Shown: positions 8,811 to 17,937 of the stretch, piece by piece
How positions within the stretch are numbered: the stretch's first letter is position 1
Layout: each line of letters starts with the position of its first letter
NCBI GenBank assembly: GCA_034006035.1
Contig: JAVETN010000002.1
Location: 210,910 to 274,909, forward strand
Reading direction: 5' to 3'
DNA: 64,000 bases
Origin: Desulforegulaceae bacterium
Lineage (GTDB): Bacteria; Desulfobacterota; Desulfobacteria; Desulfobacterales; JACKCP01
Translations under genes and position numbers: made by a program
The notes under the pieces: generated by a model
The model's database searches: none
Seen by the model: the letters and a program-made list of their open reading frames with translations, nothing else
Told to the model about the DNA's origin: nothing

Positions 8811-9317
8811 ATGGTTGTGATGGATAAAGAAAATAAATTTAAATTAAAAAAACCTGTTCCTTCCGATGGTAAATTAATCTGGGAACTTGTAAAAAACTCC
8901 AAATCCTTAGACCTCAATTCTATTTACCACTATGTTCTTATGGCAGACCATTTCAATGAATCATCAATAGCAGCTTTTAAAGATAACGAGCTGGCAGGCT
9001 TTGTTACAGCTTATTTTCCACCAATTAAACACCAAACTCTTTTTGTATGGCAGGTTGGCGTTTCCAAAAAATTTCAGGGTCGCAATCTTGGAAAAACAAT
9101 GATTACAACCCTTGCAAAATCTCAATTATCTCAAAAAGTTAAATATCTACATGCTACGATAACGACTTCAAACAAGGCTTCCATAGCCCTTTTTAAATCA
9201 ACAGCAAAATCTCTTGATTCAAATTATAAATTTGATGAGATTATTTATCCCAAAGACTTTTTTGGTGAAACCGGCCATGAGCCTGAAAAACTATTTCAAA
9301 TAGGCCCAATAAACTGA
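8811..9317 (+). CDS. ectA: L-2,4-diaminobutyric acid acetyltransferase (ectoine biosynthesis)
   Basis: 168 residues, GNAT fold. It acetylates diaminobutyrate at the 4-amino group, the second ectoine step. The N-terminus aligns with EctA (KLKKPVPSDGKLIWELVK), and the acetyl-CoA loop is VGVSKKFQGRNLGKTM near residue 85. The typical HATITTSNKAS segment follows. It is the first gene of ectABC, but 119 nt separate it from ectB, more than usual, and no terminator is seen there. The start is constrained by an upstream in-frame stop and is poorly placed relative to the strong Shine-Dalgarno; ATG 8820 (residue 4) is an alternative. Confidence 0.94.
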   Translation: MVVMDKENKFKLKKPVPSDGKLIWELVKNSKSLDLNSIYHYVLMADHFNESSIAAFKDNELAGFVTAYFPPIKHQTLFVWQVGVSKKFQGRNLGKTMITTLAKSQLSQKVKYLHATITTSNKASIALFKSTAKSLDSNYKFDEIIYPKDFFGETGHEPEKLFQIGPIN

Positions 9318-9436
9318 CGTTTAATAAAAAACTTATTCAGATTGATTATAAGAATGCTTAGATTTTCTAATTTAAACCTAAGCTTCTGAAAAATCAGTCT
9401 TTTTAAATTTAAATATAAATTAAAACAGGAGATATT

Positions 9437-10717
9437 ATGAGAATTTTTGAAACCTTAGAATCAAGGGTAAGAGGCTATATAAGATCTTTTCCCGTGGTGT
9501 TTGAATCATCTAAAGGTGCAATTTTAAAAGATGAAATGGGAAAGGAATATATTGATTTCTTTGCAGGTGCAGGAACCCTTAACTATGGACACAATAACGA
9601 TCATGTAATTAAAGCCATGATCGAATACCTGGAAAAAGACGGGGTTCTTCACGGCCTTGATATGGCTACAACAGCAAAGAAAAAATTCCTTGAAAAGTTT
9701 AAATCAACAATTCTTGAACCAAGAAATATGGACTATAAAATTCAGTTTACAGGTCCAACAGGCACAAACGCAGTTGAAAGTGCACTTAAACTTGCAAGAA
9801 CAATCAAAGGCAGATCAAATATTGTGGCATTTACCAATGCCTTTCATGGACTTAGCATGGGTTCTCTTGCTGTAACAGGAAATGAATTTTACCGTGATGA
9901 AGCCCATATAAGCCGTTCAAATGTTTCATTCATGCCTTTTGACAGCTATCTTGGTACCGATTTCAATACCTTGGATTATTTTAGAAAAGCACTTACAGAT
10001 AAAAGTAGCGGACTGGATCTTCCAGCTGCTGTTATCCTTGAAACCATCCAGGCAGAAGGTGGTATTAATATTGCCAGCCCAGAATGGCTAAGTGAACTTT
10101 CAGATATTTGCCGGGAGTTTGAAATCCTTCTTATTGTTGATGATATCCAGGTTGGAAACGGCAGAAGCGGTGATTTTTTCAGCTTTGAAGAATCAGGAAT
10201 CAAACCTGATATAATAACACTTTCCAAGGCAATAGGAGGAGGACTTCCCCTTGCAATGGTTCTTATGCGTCCAGATCTTGACCAATGGAAGCCTGGAGAG
10301 CACACAGGAACATTTAGAGGGAACAACCTTGCCTTTATAGCTTCAGCCCAATGCCTTGACTATTGGGACACCAATGACTTAAGCGAATCTGTAAAGTACA
10401 AATCAAAAATAATGAAAGAAGAACTTGAAAGAGTTGCAGAAAAATTCCCTGAGCTTGAAGCAAAAGTCAGGGGAAGGGGAATGATCTACGGACTGGAAAT
10501 ACCTGAGCTTAATCTTGGAACTGAAATTTCAAAAAAATGCTTTGAAAACGGTCTTATAATTGAGCTTGCAGGAGGTGAAGATCAGGTTTTAAAACTTCTT
10601 CCCCCTCTTATTATTGATGAAGCTCTTTTAAAAGAGGGAATTTCAATAATTGAAAGCTCAATTGAAAAAATTTTAAATGAAAAACTTGAAAAAGCATCTG
10701 GAGAATTCACCCTATGA
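9437..10717 (+). CDS. ectB: Diaminobutyrate--2-oxoglutarate transaminase (ectoine biosynthesis)
   Basis: 426 residues, class-III PLP aminotransferase. It converts aspartate semialdehyde to L-2,4-diaminobutyrate with glutamate as amino donor. The N-terminal MRIFETLESRVRGYIRSFP is the EctB signature. GPTGTNAVESALKLAR near 111 binds the cofactor phosphate, and the Schiff-base lysine is in LSKAIGGGLP near residue 264, after the VDDIQVGNGR aspartate. An ACAGGAGAT Shine-Dalgarno precedes the ATG. Its stop overlaps the ectC start by 4 nt, so ectB and ectC are translationally coupled. Confidence 0.97.
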   Translation: MRIFETLESRVRGYIRSFPVVFESSKGAILKDEMGKEYIDFFAGAGTLNYGHNNDHVIKAMIEYLEKDGVLHGLDMATTAKKKFLEKFKSTILEPRNMDYKIQFTGPTGTNAVESALKLARTIKGRSNIVAFTNAFHGLSMGSLAVTGNEFYRDEAHISRSNVSFMPFDSYLGTDFNTLDYFRKALTDKSSGLDLPAAVILETIQAEGGINIASPEWLSELSDICREFEILLIVDDIQVGNGRSGDFFSFEESGIKPDIITLSKAIGGGLPLAMVLMRPDLDQWKPGEHTGTFRGNNLAFIASAQCLDYWDTNDLSESVKYKSKIMKEELERVAEKFPELEAKVRGRGMIYGLEIPELNLGTEISKKCFENGLIIELAGGEDQVLKLLPPLIIDEALLKEGISIIESSIEKILNEKLEKASGEFTL

Positions 10718-11109
10718 TAGTAAGAACTCTTAAGGAAATTGTTGGAACAAAAAGAGATAAAAAAGCCAAAAACGGAAATTGGGTAAGCAGGAGATTTCTT
10801 TTAAAGGACGATGGAATGGGTTTTTCATTCCATGAAACAATAATTTTTGCCGGAACAGAAACTCTTATCTGGTATAAACATCACCTTGAAGCTGTTTACT
10901 GCGTTGGAGGAAAAGGTGAACTTGAACGCCTTGACACCAATGAAATTATAAAAATTGAAGACGGAACAATGTATGCTCTCAATGGCCATGAAAAACATCT
11001 TTTAAGAGCTTCGGAAGATTTAAGACTGATCTGCGTTTTTAATCCGCCTTTAACAGGCAGTGAAGATCACAATAGTGAAGGGGTTTATCCTCCTCCAAAT
11101 CCTGACTAG
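10714..11109 (+). CDS. ectC: L-ectoine synthase
   Basis: 131 residues, cupin fold. It cyclises N4-acetyl-diaminobutyrate to ectoine, the compatible solute. It starts MIVRTLKEIVGT as in known EctC proteins. Recognisable segments are FSFHETIIFAGTET, WYKHHLEAVYCVGGKGELE and the C-terminal CVFNPPLTGSEDH. The ATG overlaps the ectB stop (ATGA). No ectD hydroxylase gene follows, so 5-hydroxyectoine is not expected from this locus. A strong terminator ends the operon. Confidence 0.97.
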   Translation: MIVRTLKEIVGTKRDKKAKNGNWVSRRFLLKDDGMGFSFHETIIFAGTETLIWYKHHLEAVYCVGGKGELERLDTNEIIKIEDGTMYALNGHEKHLLRASEDLRLICVFNPPLTGSEDHNSEGVYPPPNPD

Positions 11110-11116
11110 TCCAAAT

Positions 11117-11152
11117 TAAAAAGCCGGAAAAAACTTAATTTCCGGCTTTTTA
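11117..11152 (+). terminator. Rho-independent terminator of ectABC
   Basis: AAAAAGCCGGAAA pairs with TTTCCGGCTTTTT across an 8-nt loop. A-run on one side and T-run on the other make it potentially bidirectional, also serving the convergent gene at 11272. Confidence 0.9.
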
Positions 11153-11271
11153 TACTCTTTTGCCTTTTCAATTATACCAGCCTTTTTTCTTCACCCACAA
11201 ATTCTGGAGTTCCAAATTTTGATCAGGATAAACTTCAGCTCCCCTTATCTAAGGGAAAGTTACAAGTCTGG

Positions 11272-11739
11272 TCAGGCTGGATTTGAATATTTATTGTTGA
11301 TTTTTTCAATCCACCTCAAAACCTGTTTTTCGTTTTTCAAAGACATGGGTTTAAAACCGGAGAAGCTGCGGTATTTATCTTTTTTTGTTATAAGGATATC
11401 TCCTGGAAGATACTTTTTCCCTGAGATCTCAAATCCTGGCAGGGGATCAACAACAAACCCGTCATATTCTAGCCATGAATGAAAAATTGATTCTTTTTCT
11501 GAAATTTTTTTAATTCCCCTTGCCCATAGCCAGCCTTTTGACATTTCATGTTTTCTCAGCTCAAGAAAAAGAAAAAGACAAACAGTCTGGGAATCACCCT
11601 CTTTGATTTGCTCTTCCCCTGAAGAAAACCCATTGATCTTTGAAAAAGTAAGTTCAAAGCCGTCTTTTAAAGCAAGCTCTTCAATAACTTTTTTTGCCAA
11701 AGGTTCCGATTTTGTATAAATTGTTTTTATATTTACCAT
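11272..11739 (-). CDS. Uncharacterised protein with a transglutaminase/papain-like His-Asp half-motif
   Basis: 155 residues, not recognised. The segment IFHSWLEYDGFVVDPLPG (about residues 86-103) resembles the His...Asp half of cysteine-protease-like folds (HxWxE followed by VxDP), and a cysteine lies earlier in QTVCLFLFLEL (about residue 54). That would be the right order for a Cys-His-Asp triad, but the match is short, and a non-enzymatic role is equally possible. There is no signal peptide or membrane segment. It is transcribed alone, downstream of the radical SAM gene on the same strand with a gap of about 190 nt. Confidence 0.6.
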   Translation of the reverse strand: MVNIKTIYTKSEPLAKKVIEELALKDGFELTFSKINGFSSGEEQIKEGDSQTVCLFLFLELRKHEMSKGWLWARGIKKISEKESIFHSWLEYDGFVVDPLPGFEISGKKYLPGDILITKKDKYRSFSGFKPMSLKNEKQVLRWIEKINNKYSNPA

Positions 11740-11931
11740 TTTAACAAGCCCTTGTTTAAACTTTTCCTGGATTGAATATTTTATATTTTACTCAAAAACC
11801 AGATTTGTTATTTTAACGCTTTATCATTAATATCATTTCCTATAAATTTTCTTAAGGAACAGATTCTATTAAATTATATGGATAAGCTGAATTTTAAAGA
11901 CCTTTAGTTTAACTATAAAAAACACCTGGAT

Positions 11932-13809
11932 TTAAAAAACTGAGTCATAAAAAAACATATTGTAAGTATCAGCCATGGCAAGTTTTATCCACCGTTTCTG
12001 ATGTTTTAAATCAGAAAAAGTAATATGCAGCAAATCATCTGCCTTATCTGCAATTTCATCCTGCCATTTTTCTATTTCCAACTCACTGAAATTTGAATCA
12101 AGAAGAATTCCGTCATAATCATCCATTGACTCAAGGTATTCAATTTCTGGCAAAACATTTCTTTTCCATATAAAAACCTCCCTTTCCATTTCCCCCCGGA
12201 AATCAAAGTAGTTTTCAGATGTTGCAATGGTAAATAAAACCGCCCTGTTTCCTTGATCCGGGTAAAGAAATCTTAAATCACCATCAAGGAAATGAGGCCT
12301 TTCAAGCCTGGTCCTTGATAAAATTTCTTTTTTACAGGGTTTAAATTCCGGCTCAATAAAAACAACTTCAAATGGGATAAAAGGATTTTTTAAAGAAAGG
12401 ATTTCAATTGTTTTTAAAATATAATCTTTATCTTTTATTTTTTTGCCAAAAATTATCTGATAAGGAGAAGCCATCTTTTCTGAAATCTTTCCAATTTCAC
12501 TTAAATCCCTTTTTTCAAAAATAATAAGTTTGGAAATATAATCAAAAGATCCAAGTTTTACTTTTATATCTTTTCCAGATTCAGATTTATGGGAAAGCTC
12601 AATTTCAGGCATGGGAAAAAATGAAATCCCAAGCATTTGTTCAGCATATTCAAAAGATTTTAAAATATCTTCTTCGCTAAACCCGGGAGATGAAATTATA
12701 TTGTAAGGCGGCTCAGGATTAAATTTAAGCCCAAGCTTTTGATGATTAAGCCTGAAATCTGTTCCAGGAATTACACTCAAAGGAAAAAACTGAACATCTT
12801 CTTCCAGGTTGTTTTCTAAAATAAAGTCTATGGATTTTTTTATCCCCAAGGGGTCATCTCCTGGAAGACCAGTGATAAGATCAACACAAGGGCTTATCCC
12901 CCGCTTTTTTAAAATATTTACCCCTTTAATAAACTTTGAAAGATCTGTGGGTCTTTTCATAATAGAAAGGGCTGATGAATTTACAGATTGAAGGCCTATT
13001 TCAAAGCTTTTAAAATTAGATTCAAAAAACAAGTCCCCAAGTTTAGGTGTAATGGATTCAGCTCTTATCTCGCTGTGAAATCCTGTTTTTTTATCCTTAT
13101 TTATTAAAGAGAGATCTTTTAAAAAACCTTCGAGATCAGGCCTTGTGTTTAAAGAAGGGTCAAGAAAATAAACTTCTGAAATTTTTTCTGAAATAGCATA
13201 TTCAACTGCTTCATAAACTCTTGGTGCAGGTCTTACACAAACTTTGCTTCTTGATTTATTGTAATAACAATATCCGCAGGAATAAGGACAGCCTCTTTGG
13301 GTTTCAACAAGGATTGAATCCTGGATATGGGGCTCAAGCATTCCTTGTACATAAGGGCTTGAAAGATTTTTAAAAATAAAGCAATTGTCTTTGTCTTCTT
13401 TAGTAAAAACCTGGGGACAAATAATTTTTTTAAAAAAAGACTCTCCTTCGCCAAAAACCACAAAATCAGCACAACTATCCAAAACAAGCCTGTTGTCAGG
13501 GCAGGCTTCGGGTCCCCCAAAACCAATTCTTATATTGTGTTTCTTAAGTTTCTCTGCTATATAAATACTTCTTTTTACATTCCAACAAAACAATGTAAAG
13601 CATACTATATCAGGTCTTTTGTACAAAATGAGTTCTATAAGAGCAAAATCTCCTAAGTAAGATCCAATACTTTCAGGAACAATTTCTACCTGTTCATCAT
13701 AGGGTTTGGGAATTGCAAGCTTCAGACAAGCACCACCAAGAGGAACATTGCCTGTTTTAAGTCCTGAATTTAATCTTGGGATGGGAAGCTGAATAAGGAG
13801 CGTTTTCAT
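11932..13809 (-). CDS. Radical SAM protein with N-terminal B12-binding-type domain
   Basis: About 625 residues. The N-terminal Rossmann-like region (about 1-140, including RPDIVCFTLFCWNV, IRIGFGGPEACPD and DFVVFGEGE) is of the B12-binding type, but the DxHxxG cobalamin-ligand motif is absent. The radical SAM motif is CPYSCGYCYYNK (CxxxCxxC) near residue 173, followed by an Elp3/MiaB-like barrel. The long C-terminus is undiagnosed. I chose the ATG at 13809 (MKTLLIQLPIP) because family members begin this way. A TTG 12 nt upstream (13821) has a better-spaced AAGGAT and is a real alternative. The substrate is unknown. The gene lies just downstream of tRNA-Val. Confidence 0.85.
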   Translation of the reverse strand: MKTLLIQLPIPRLNSGLKTGNVPLGGACLKLAIPKPYDEQVEIVPESIGSYLGDFALIELILYKRPDIVCFTLFCWNVKRSIYIAEKLKKHNIRIGFGGPEACPDNRLVLDSCADFVVFGEGESFFKKIICPQVFTKEDKDNCFIFKNLSSPYVQGMLEPHIQDSILVETQRGCPYSCGYCYYNKSRSKVCVRPAPRVYEAVEYAISEKISEVYFLDPSLNTRPDLEGFLKDLSLINKDKKTGFHSEIRAESITPKLGDLFFESNFKSFEIGLQSVNSSALSIMKRPTDLSKFIKGVNILKKRGISPCVDLITGLPGDDPLGIKKSIDFILENNLEEDVQFFPLSVIPGTDFRLNHQKLGLKFNPEPPYNIISSPGFSEEDILKSFEYAEQMLGISFFPMPEIELSHKSESGKDIKVKLGSFDYISKLIIFEKRDLSEIGKISEKMASPYQIIFGKKIKDKDYILKTIEILSLKNPFIPFEVVFIEPEFKPCKKEILSRTRLERPHFLDGDLRFLYPDQGNRAVLFTIATSENYFDFRGEMEREVFIWKRNVLPEIEYLESMDDYDGILLDSNFSELEIEKWQDEIADKADDLLHITFSDLKHQKRWIKLAMADTYNMFFYDSVF

Positions 13810-13855
13810 TATAAACTGCAAAAAGGAAAATCCTTTTGCCCTTTGGAAGTGTTGG

Positions 13856-13931
13856 TGGTAGGCACGTCCGGGATTGAACCGGAGACTTCTACCGTGTCGG
13901 GGTAGTGCTCTGCCAGCTGAGCTACGTGCCT
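13856..13931 (-). tRNA. tRNA-Val (anticodon GAC)
   Basis: 76 nt including an encoded CCA. The acceptor stem is AGGCACG with CGTGCCT; the D-arm is GCTC...GAGC. The anticodon stem CTACC/GGTAG encloses the loop CCGACAC, giving anticodon GAC, and the T-loop is GGTTCAATCC. All four arms pair. It sits alone between a radical SAM gene and nqrA. Confidence 0.97.
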
Positions 13932-14074
13932 TTAGGTTGTAAAAATTTCTTATATGACTTTGAACTCTTTTATGTCAAGGAAAAACTGATAAATCAACTT
14001 GTAATATAAATTTTAATATGATAATTTTTCCTTTATTTTTTAACTAACCCAAACTTTATGAGCTTGGTAAACAA

Positions 14075-15421
14075 ATGAAAAAAATTCGGATAAACAAAGG
14101 ATTTAACCATCCTCTCTCGGAAATTAAAATTACTGCAAATTTTGAATCAGACTTGCCTTTACCTGAAAAAATAGCAGTGCTTCCTTTTGTTTTTAAAGGA
14201 ATAAGGTCAAGGCTTTTAGTCGATAAAAATGATTATGTAAAAACAGGTACCCCTCTATTTACAGCCAAAAGAGACCCTGAACTTGTTTTTCTTTCTCCAG
14301 GCTGCGGTAAAATAACTGAAATTGAAATCGGGGCAAAAAGAATAATCCAAAAAATTGAAATCTCTCTTGATGAAACTGAAGACTATGAAGAACTCCAGAC
14401 TGTTACTGAAAGCAATTTAAGAAGCCTTTCAGCCAATGAACTGACTGAGATTCTACTAAAAGACGGACTTTGGCCTTATCTTAGATCTTTGCCTTTCAAT
14501 ACAATTCCTATGCCCGATGAAAAGCCCGATATTATACTTGTAAAACTATCGGACAACGTACCTTTTTATCCGCTTCCTGAGACCTGGCTGAAGCACAGGT
14601 TAAAAGCTTTTAATCATGGAATTTCTGTTTTAAAGAAATTGGCTGATAAAGTAATTGTTTATGCAGATAAAAACAATCACAGTATAGGTGAATGCGCCTC
14701 ATCAATAAACTATCTTGTTGAAGGCAAATATCCTGCTTTTGATCCCGGGGTGATTTTCTACCACTTAAAAAACAAACCTGAACTTAATGCCTGGTATATT
14801 GACGGACAGGCACTTATAAATATTGGAGAAACCCTCTCCCAGGGAAGATATTTTACAGACAAGACATTTATTGTATATCCAGGCGACTCCAAAAAACCCT
14901 ATCATGTCAAATCAAGAATAGGAGCACCTATATCTTCTCTTGTAAAAAACATTGAAGAAATAAGTGGAAACCAAAGGTTTATTTCAGGGGATATCTTCAG
15001 GGGAACCAAGTCTTCTAAAAACGGATATTCAGGATTTTATGAGCCTTCAATTACAATAATTCCTGAAGGAGATGAAAAAGAATTCCTTGGTTTTTTAAAA
15101 CCAGGCAGAAACAAGGAAAGTTATTCAAAAACATTTTTATCTTCTATTCTGCCCTCAGGTTTATCAACAAACTGCAATCTCCATGGTGAAAAAAGAGCTT
15201 GCATAAACTGCTCATACTGCGAACAAGTGTGTCCTTTAGATATTCTTCCACAGTTTACCATGAAAGCTCTTTACGGTGATGACCTGGATTCCGCATTGGC
15301 ACATGGACTCCTTGACTGCACAGAATGTTCACTTTGTTCATATGTGTGTCCTTCAAAGATTCCTCTTTCCCAGGTTTTCAAAGAGGCAAAGGATAATTAT
15401 CTAAAAGAGAAAAAGGCATAA
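14075..15421 (+). CDS. nqrA: Na+-translocating NADH:quinone reductase subunit A, variant with two 4Fe-4S motifs
   Basis: 448 residues, peripheral subunit of the Nqr pump (NADH to quinone, exporting Na+). The N-terminus and core follow NqrA, and the order nqrABCDEF that follows supports the call. Unlike the Vibrio-type protein, the C-terminus carries two complete ferredoxin motifs, CINCSYCEQVCP (about 375-386) and CTECSLCSYVCP (about 414-425), as in RnfC. The intervening PLDILPQF...DLDSALAHG is NqrA-like. It could therefore be an intermediate between RnfC and NqrA. The start ATG follows an AT-rich leader with only a weak Shine-Dalgarno. It is the first gene of a six-gene operon. Confidence 0.88.
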   Translation: MKKIRINKGFNHPLSEIKITANFESDLPLPEKIAVLPFVFKGIRSRLLVDKNDYVKTGTPLFTAKRDPELVFLSPGCGKITEIEIGAKRIIQKIEISLDETEDYEELQTVTESNLRSLSANELTEILLKDGLWPYLRSLPFNTIPMPDEKPDIILVKLSDNVPFYPLPETWLKHRLKAFNHGISVLKKLADKVIVYADKNNHSIGECASSINYLVEGKYPAFDPGVIFYHLKNKPELNAWYIDGQALINIGETLSQGRYFTDKTFIVYPGDSKKPYHVKSRIGAPISSLVKNIEEISGNQRFISGDIFRGTKSSKNGYSGFYEPSITIIPEGDEKEFLGFLKPGRNKESYSKTFLSSILPSGLSTNCNLHGEKRACINCSYCEQVCPLDILPQFTMKALYGDDLDSALAHGLLDCTECSLCSYVCPSKIPLSQVFKEAKDNYLKEKKA

Positions 15422-15428
15422 AAGATTT

Positions 15429-16601
15429 ATGAAAAAGCTGATTAGAAATTTTTTTGACACCAATAGAAAACATTTTCAGGATGGAGGCAGATTCAACAGA
15501 TTTGAACCTGTTTTCGATGCTTTTGAAACAATTTTATTTGTTCCTGAAGAAACTACCTCGGGCAGCCCCCACGTAAAAGATTTTCTGGATCTCAAAAGAT
15601 TTATGTCCATTGTTATCGTGGCTCTTATCCCGTGTACGGTTTTTGGAATATACAACAGCGGAAGTTATTCACTTCAAGCAAAAGGGGTTTCACCAGAAAT
15701 TTTTTCTTCTTTTATTGAAGGGCTTATACTTTTCCTGCCCCTTCTTGTTATTTCATACGGAGTGGGACTTTTCTGGGAAGGATTGTTTTCAGTTATAAGA
15801 AGGCACAAAGTAAGCGAAGGATTCCTTGTAACCGGACTTTTATATCCCCTTATTCTTCCTCCAACCATACCCTTATGGCAGGCAGCTGTGGGTATTTCCT
15901 TTGGAGTAATTATAGGAAAAGAAGTTTTTGGAGGAACAGGCCGAAATATCTTAAACCCTGCTCTTACAGCAAGGGCTTTTTTGTTCTTTGCTTATCCTGC
16001 AAGTTTATCCGGAGATACAGTCTGGATCAAAAACTTTTCACCTGATGCAGTTACAGGAGCAACACCTCTTGCTCTTTCAGCCTCAGCTGAAAGAGGAGCT
16101 GATTTGACAAACGTCCTTAATCAGAACGGATTTGATTTTTATAATCTTTTCATGGGATTCACTCCTGGTTCCATAGGAGAAACATCTGCTCTTCTTTGTC
16201 TTATCGGAGGAATTTTTCTTGTAATAACCGGAGTTGCAAGCTTCCAGACAATAATTGGAGGAATTGCCGGTGCAGTTTTAACAGCTTTGTTTTTAAATCT
16301 TTTTTCAGGTGTTTCAGACAATGCATATTTATCACTAAACCCACTTTATCATCTTGTAATGGGTGGATTTGCATTTGGAATTTTCTTTATGGCAACAGAC
16401 CCTGTAACTTCTCCGGGAATCAAAGGAGCCAGGTGGGTTTACGGGTTTTTAATAGGAATGCTTACAATCCTGATAAGAGTATTCAACCCTGCATACCCTG
16501 AAGGAACAATGCTTGCAATTCTTTTCATGAACCTTTTTGCTCCGCTTCTGGATTATTATGCAATTAAATTCAGATTAAAAAAGAGGATACCCAATGTCTG
16601 A
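15429..16601 (+). CDS. nqrB: Na+-translocating NADH:quinone reductase subunit B
   Basis: 390 residues, polytopic inner-membrane subunit carrying covalently bound FMN and forming part of the Na+ channel. The N-terminal helix-and-loop region (FDAFETILFVPE) matches NqrB. The flavinylation site is the threonine of TGATPLA near residue 208. About ten hydrophobic helices follow, with GFAFGIFFMATDPVTSPG near the C-terminus, a strong NqrB/RnfD signature. It starts 7 nt after nqrA and overlaps nqrC by 8 nt. Confidence 0.95.
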   Translation: MKKLIRNFFDTNRKHFQDGGRFNRFEPVFDAFETILFVPEETTSGSPHVKDFLDLKRFMSIVIVALIPCTVFGIYNSGSYSLQAKGVSPEIFSSFIEGLILFLPLLVISYGVGLFWEGLFSVIRRHKVSEGFLVTGLLYPLILPPTIPLWQAAVGISFGVIIGKEVFGGTGRNILNPALTARAFLFFAYPASLSGDTVWIKNFSPDAVTGATPLALSASAERGADLTNVLNQNGFDFYNLFMGFTPGSIGETSALLCLIGGIFLVITGVASFQTIIGGIAGAVLTALFLNLFSGVSDNAYLSLNPLYHLVMGGFAFGIFFMATDPVTSPGIKGARWVYGFLIGMLTILIRVFNPAYPEGTMLAILFMNLFAPLLDYYAIKFRLKKRIPNV

Positions 16602-17304
16602 TAATTTTAAATCTATTTTATTTACTATTGTTCTATGCACTGTAGCCAGCCTTTTGCTTACATTGGCAGCCTCAAGACTAAAGCCTCTTCAGGAAAAAAA
16701 CGCCCTTGTAAACAAAGAAGCCAATATATTGATGGCCGCAGGATATATAGGCTCAGTTCAGCCTCCAGCAGAAAAAATAAGGGAAATTTTTAAAGAAAAA
16801 ATTATCCCTGCCAACTCAAAAGAAAACCCAGATCTTGAACTTTATCTTACCTATGCCGATTCAGGTGAAATTTCAGGTTATATAGTACCTTTTGAATCAA
16901 GTGGACTCTGGGGAAGAATTTACGGCTATATTGCTTTAGAAAACGATGGAATAACCATTTCTGGTGTAAGTATTTATCAACACCAGGAAACTCCCGGACT
17001 TGGAGCTGAAATTGATAAAAGACCGTTTTTAGACAATTATACAAACAAAAAAATAATAGATAAAAACAACAATTTCAAAGGAGTGATGGTTGCCAAAGGC
17101 AGAGTTGCAGACTCCATTTCAATTTCAGAAAGAGATCATTATGTTGACGGAATCAGCGGGGCAACTCTCACAGGTAGATTTCTAGGTGAGGGGATGATAG
17201 AAACCCTTGAAAAATACGAACCTATTTCAAAAAAATTTCGCAACAACAATATTGATTTCAACACCGACAATACAACAAAAAAACAATTAAAAGGTGAGCC
17301 ATGA
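16594..17304 (+). CDS. nqrC: Na+-translocating NADH:quinone reductase subunit C
   Basis: 236 residues. One N-terminal transmembrane helix (about 8-27) precedes a periplasmic FMN-binding domain. The flavinylation motif SGATLT lies near residue 189, in [15 protein letters not shown]. The segment [13 protein letters not shown] is the NqrC/RnfG signature. The protein passes electrons from the NqrF/D/E iron site to NqrB. It overlaps nqrB by 8 nt and nqrD by 4 nt, indicating coupled translation. Confidence 0.95.
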   Translation: MSDNFKSILFTIVLCTVASLLLTLAASRLKPLQEKNALVNKEANILMAAGYIGSVQPPAEKIREIFKEKIIPANSKENPDLELYLTYADSGEISGYIVPFESSGLWGRIYGYIALENDGITISGVSIYQHQETPGLGAEIDKRPFLDNYTNKKIIDKNNNFKGVMVAKGRVADSISISERDHYVDGISGATLTGRFLGEGMIETLEKYEPISKKFRNNNIDFNTDNTTKKQLKGEP

Positions 17305-17921
17305 AACTTTTAAATAACCAATATATAAAAACCATGCTTGAGCCTATTATAGGCAACAACCCCATAAATGTTCAGATGCTTGGTATCTGTTCAGCTCTTG
17401 CAGTTACAGTTCAGCTCAAAACTGCCATTGTAATGGGTCTGGCACTTACCTTTGTTATTACCTTTTCCAACCTGGTTGTTTCTATTTTTAGAAAGCTGGT
17501 GCCTGATAGCATAAGAATTATATTTGAACTCTGTGTTATAGCTACACTTGTTATTCTTGCAGATGAATTTTTAAAAGCTTATCTTTTTGGAATAAGCAAA
17601 CAGCTTTCTGTTTTTGTAGGTCTTATCATAACCAATTGTCTTGTGATGGGAAGAGCCGAAACTTTTGCCCTTGGCAGCACTCCGGGTCTTTCTTTAATGG
17701 ACGGATTTGGAAACGGACTTGGCTATTCCTTTGTTTTAATTTTTGTTGCTTTTGTAAGAGAACTTTTTGGCTCGGGCAGTCTTTTTGGATATAAAGTTAT
17801 TCCTGAATTTTTATACAACGCAGGATATACTGACATGGGATTTATGCTTCTTGCGCCGGCGGCTTTTATTATAATCGGGCTTCTTGTTTGGCTTCAAAAC
17901 TCTCTTTTCAAATCCCAATAG
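17301..17921 (+). CDS. nqrD: Na+-translocating NADH:quinone reductase subunit D
   Basis: 206 residues with about six transmembrane helices. NqrD and NqrE are inverted-topology homologues that together hold an iron centre within the membrane; the helix-breaking cysteines are in [11 protein letters not shown] (about 73-83) and [12 protein letters not shown] (about 108-119). The C-terminal [13 protein letters not shown] is typical of NqrD/RnfE. It overlaps nqrC by 4 nt and is 16 nt from nqrE. Confidence 0.94.
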   Translation: MKLLNNQYIKTMLEPIIGNNPINVQMLGICSALAVTVQLKTAIVMGLALTFVITFSNLVVSIFRKLVPDSIRIIFELCVIATLVILADEFLKAYLFGISKQLSVFVGLIITNCLVMGRAETFALGSTPGLSLMDGFGNGLGYSFVLIFVAFVRELFGSGSLFGYKVIPEFLYNAGYTDMGFMLLAPAAFIIIGLLVWLQNSLFKSQ

Positions 17922-17937
17922 TTGGTGGAGGACATAA

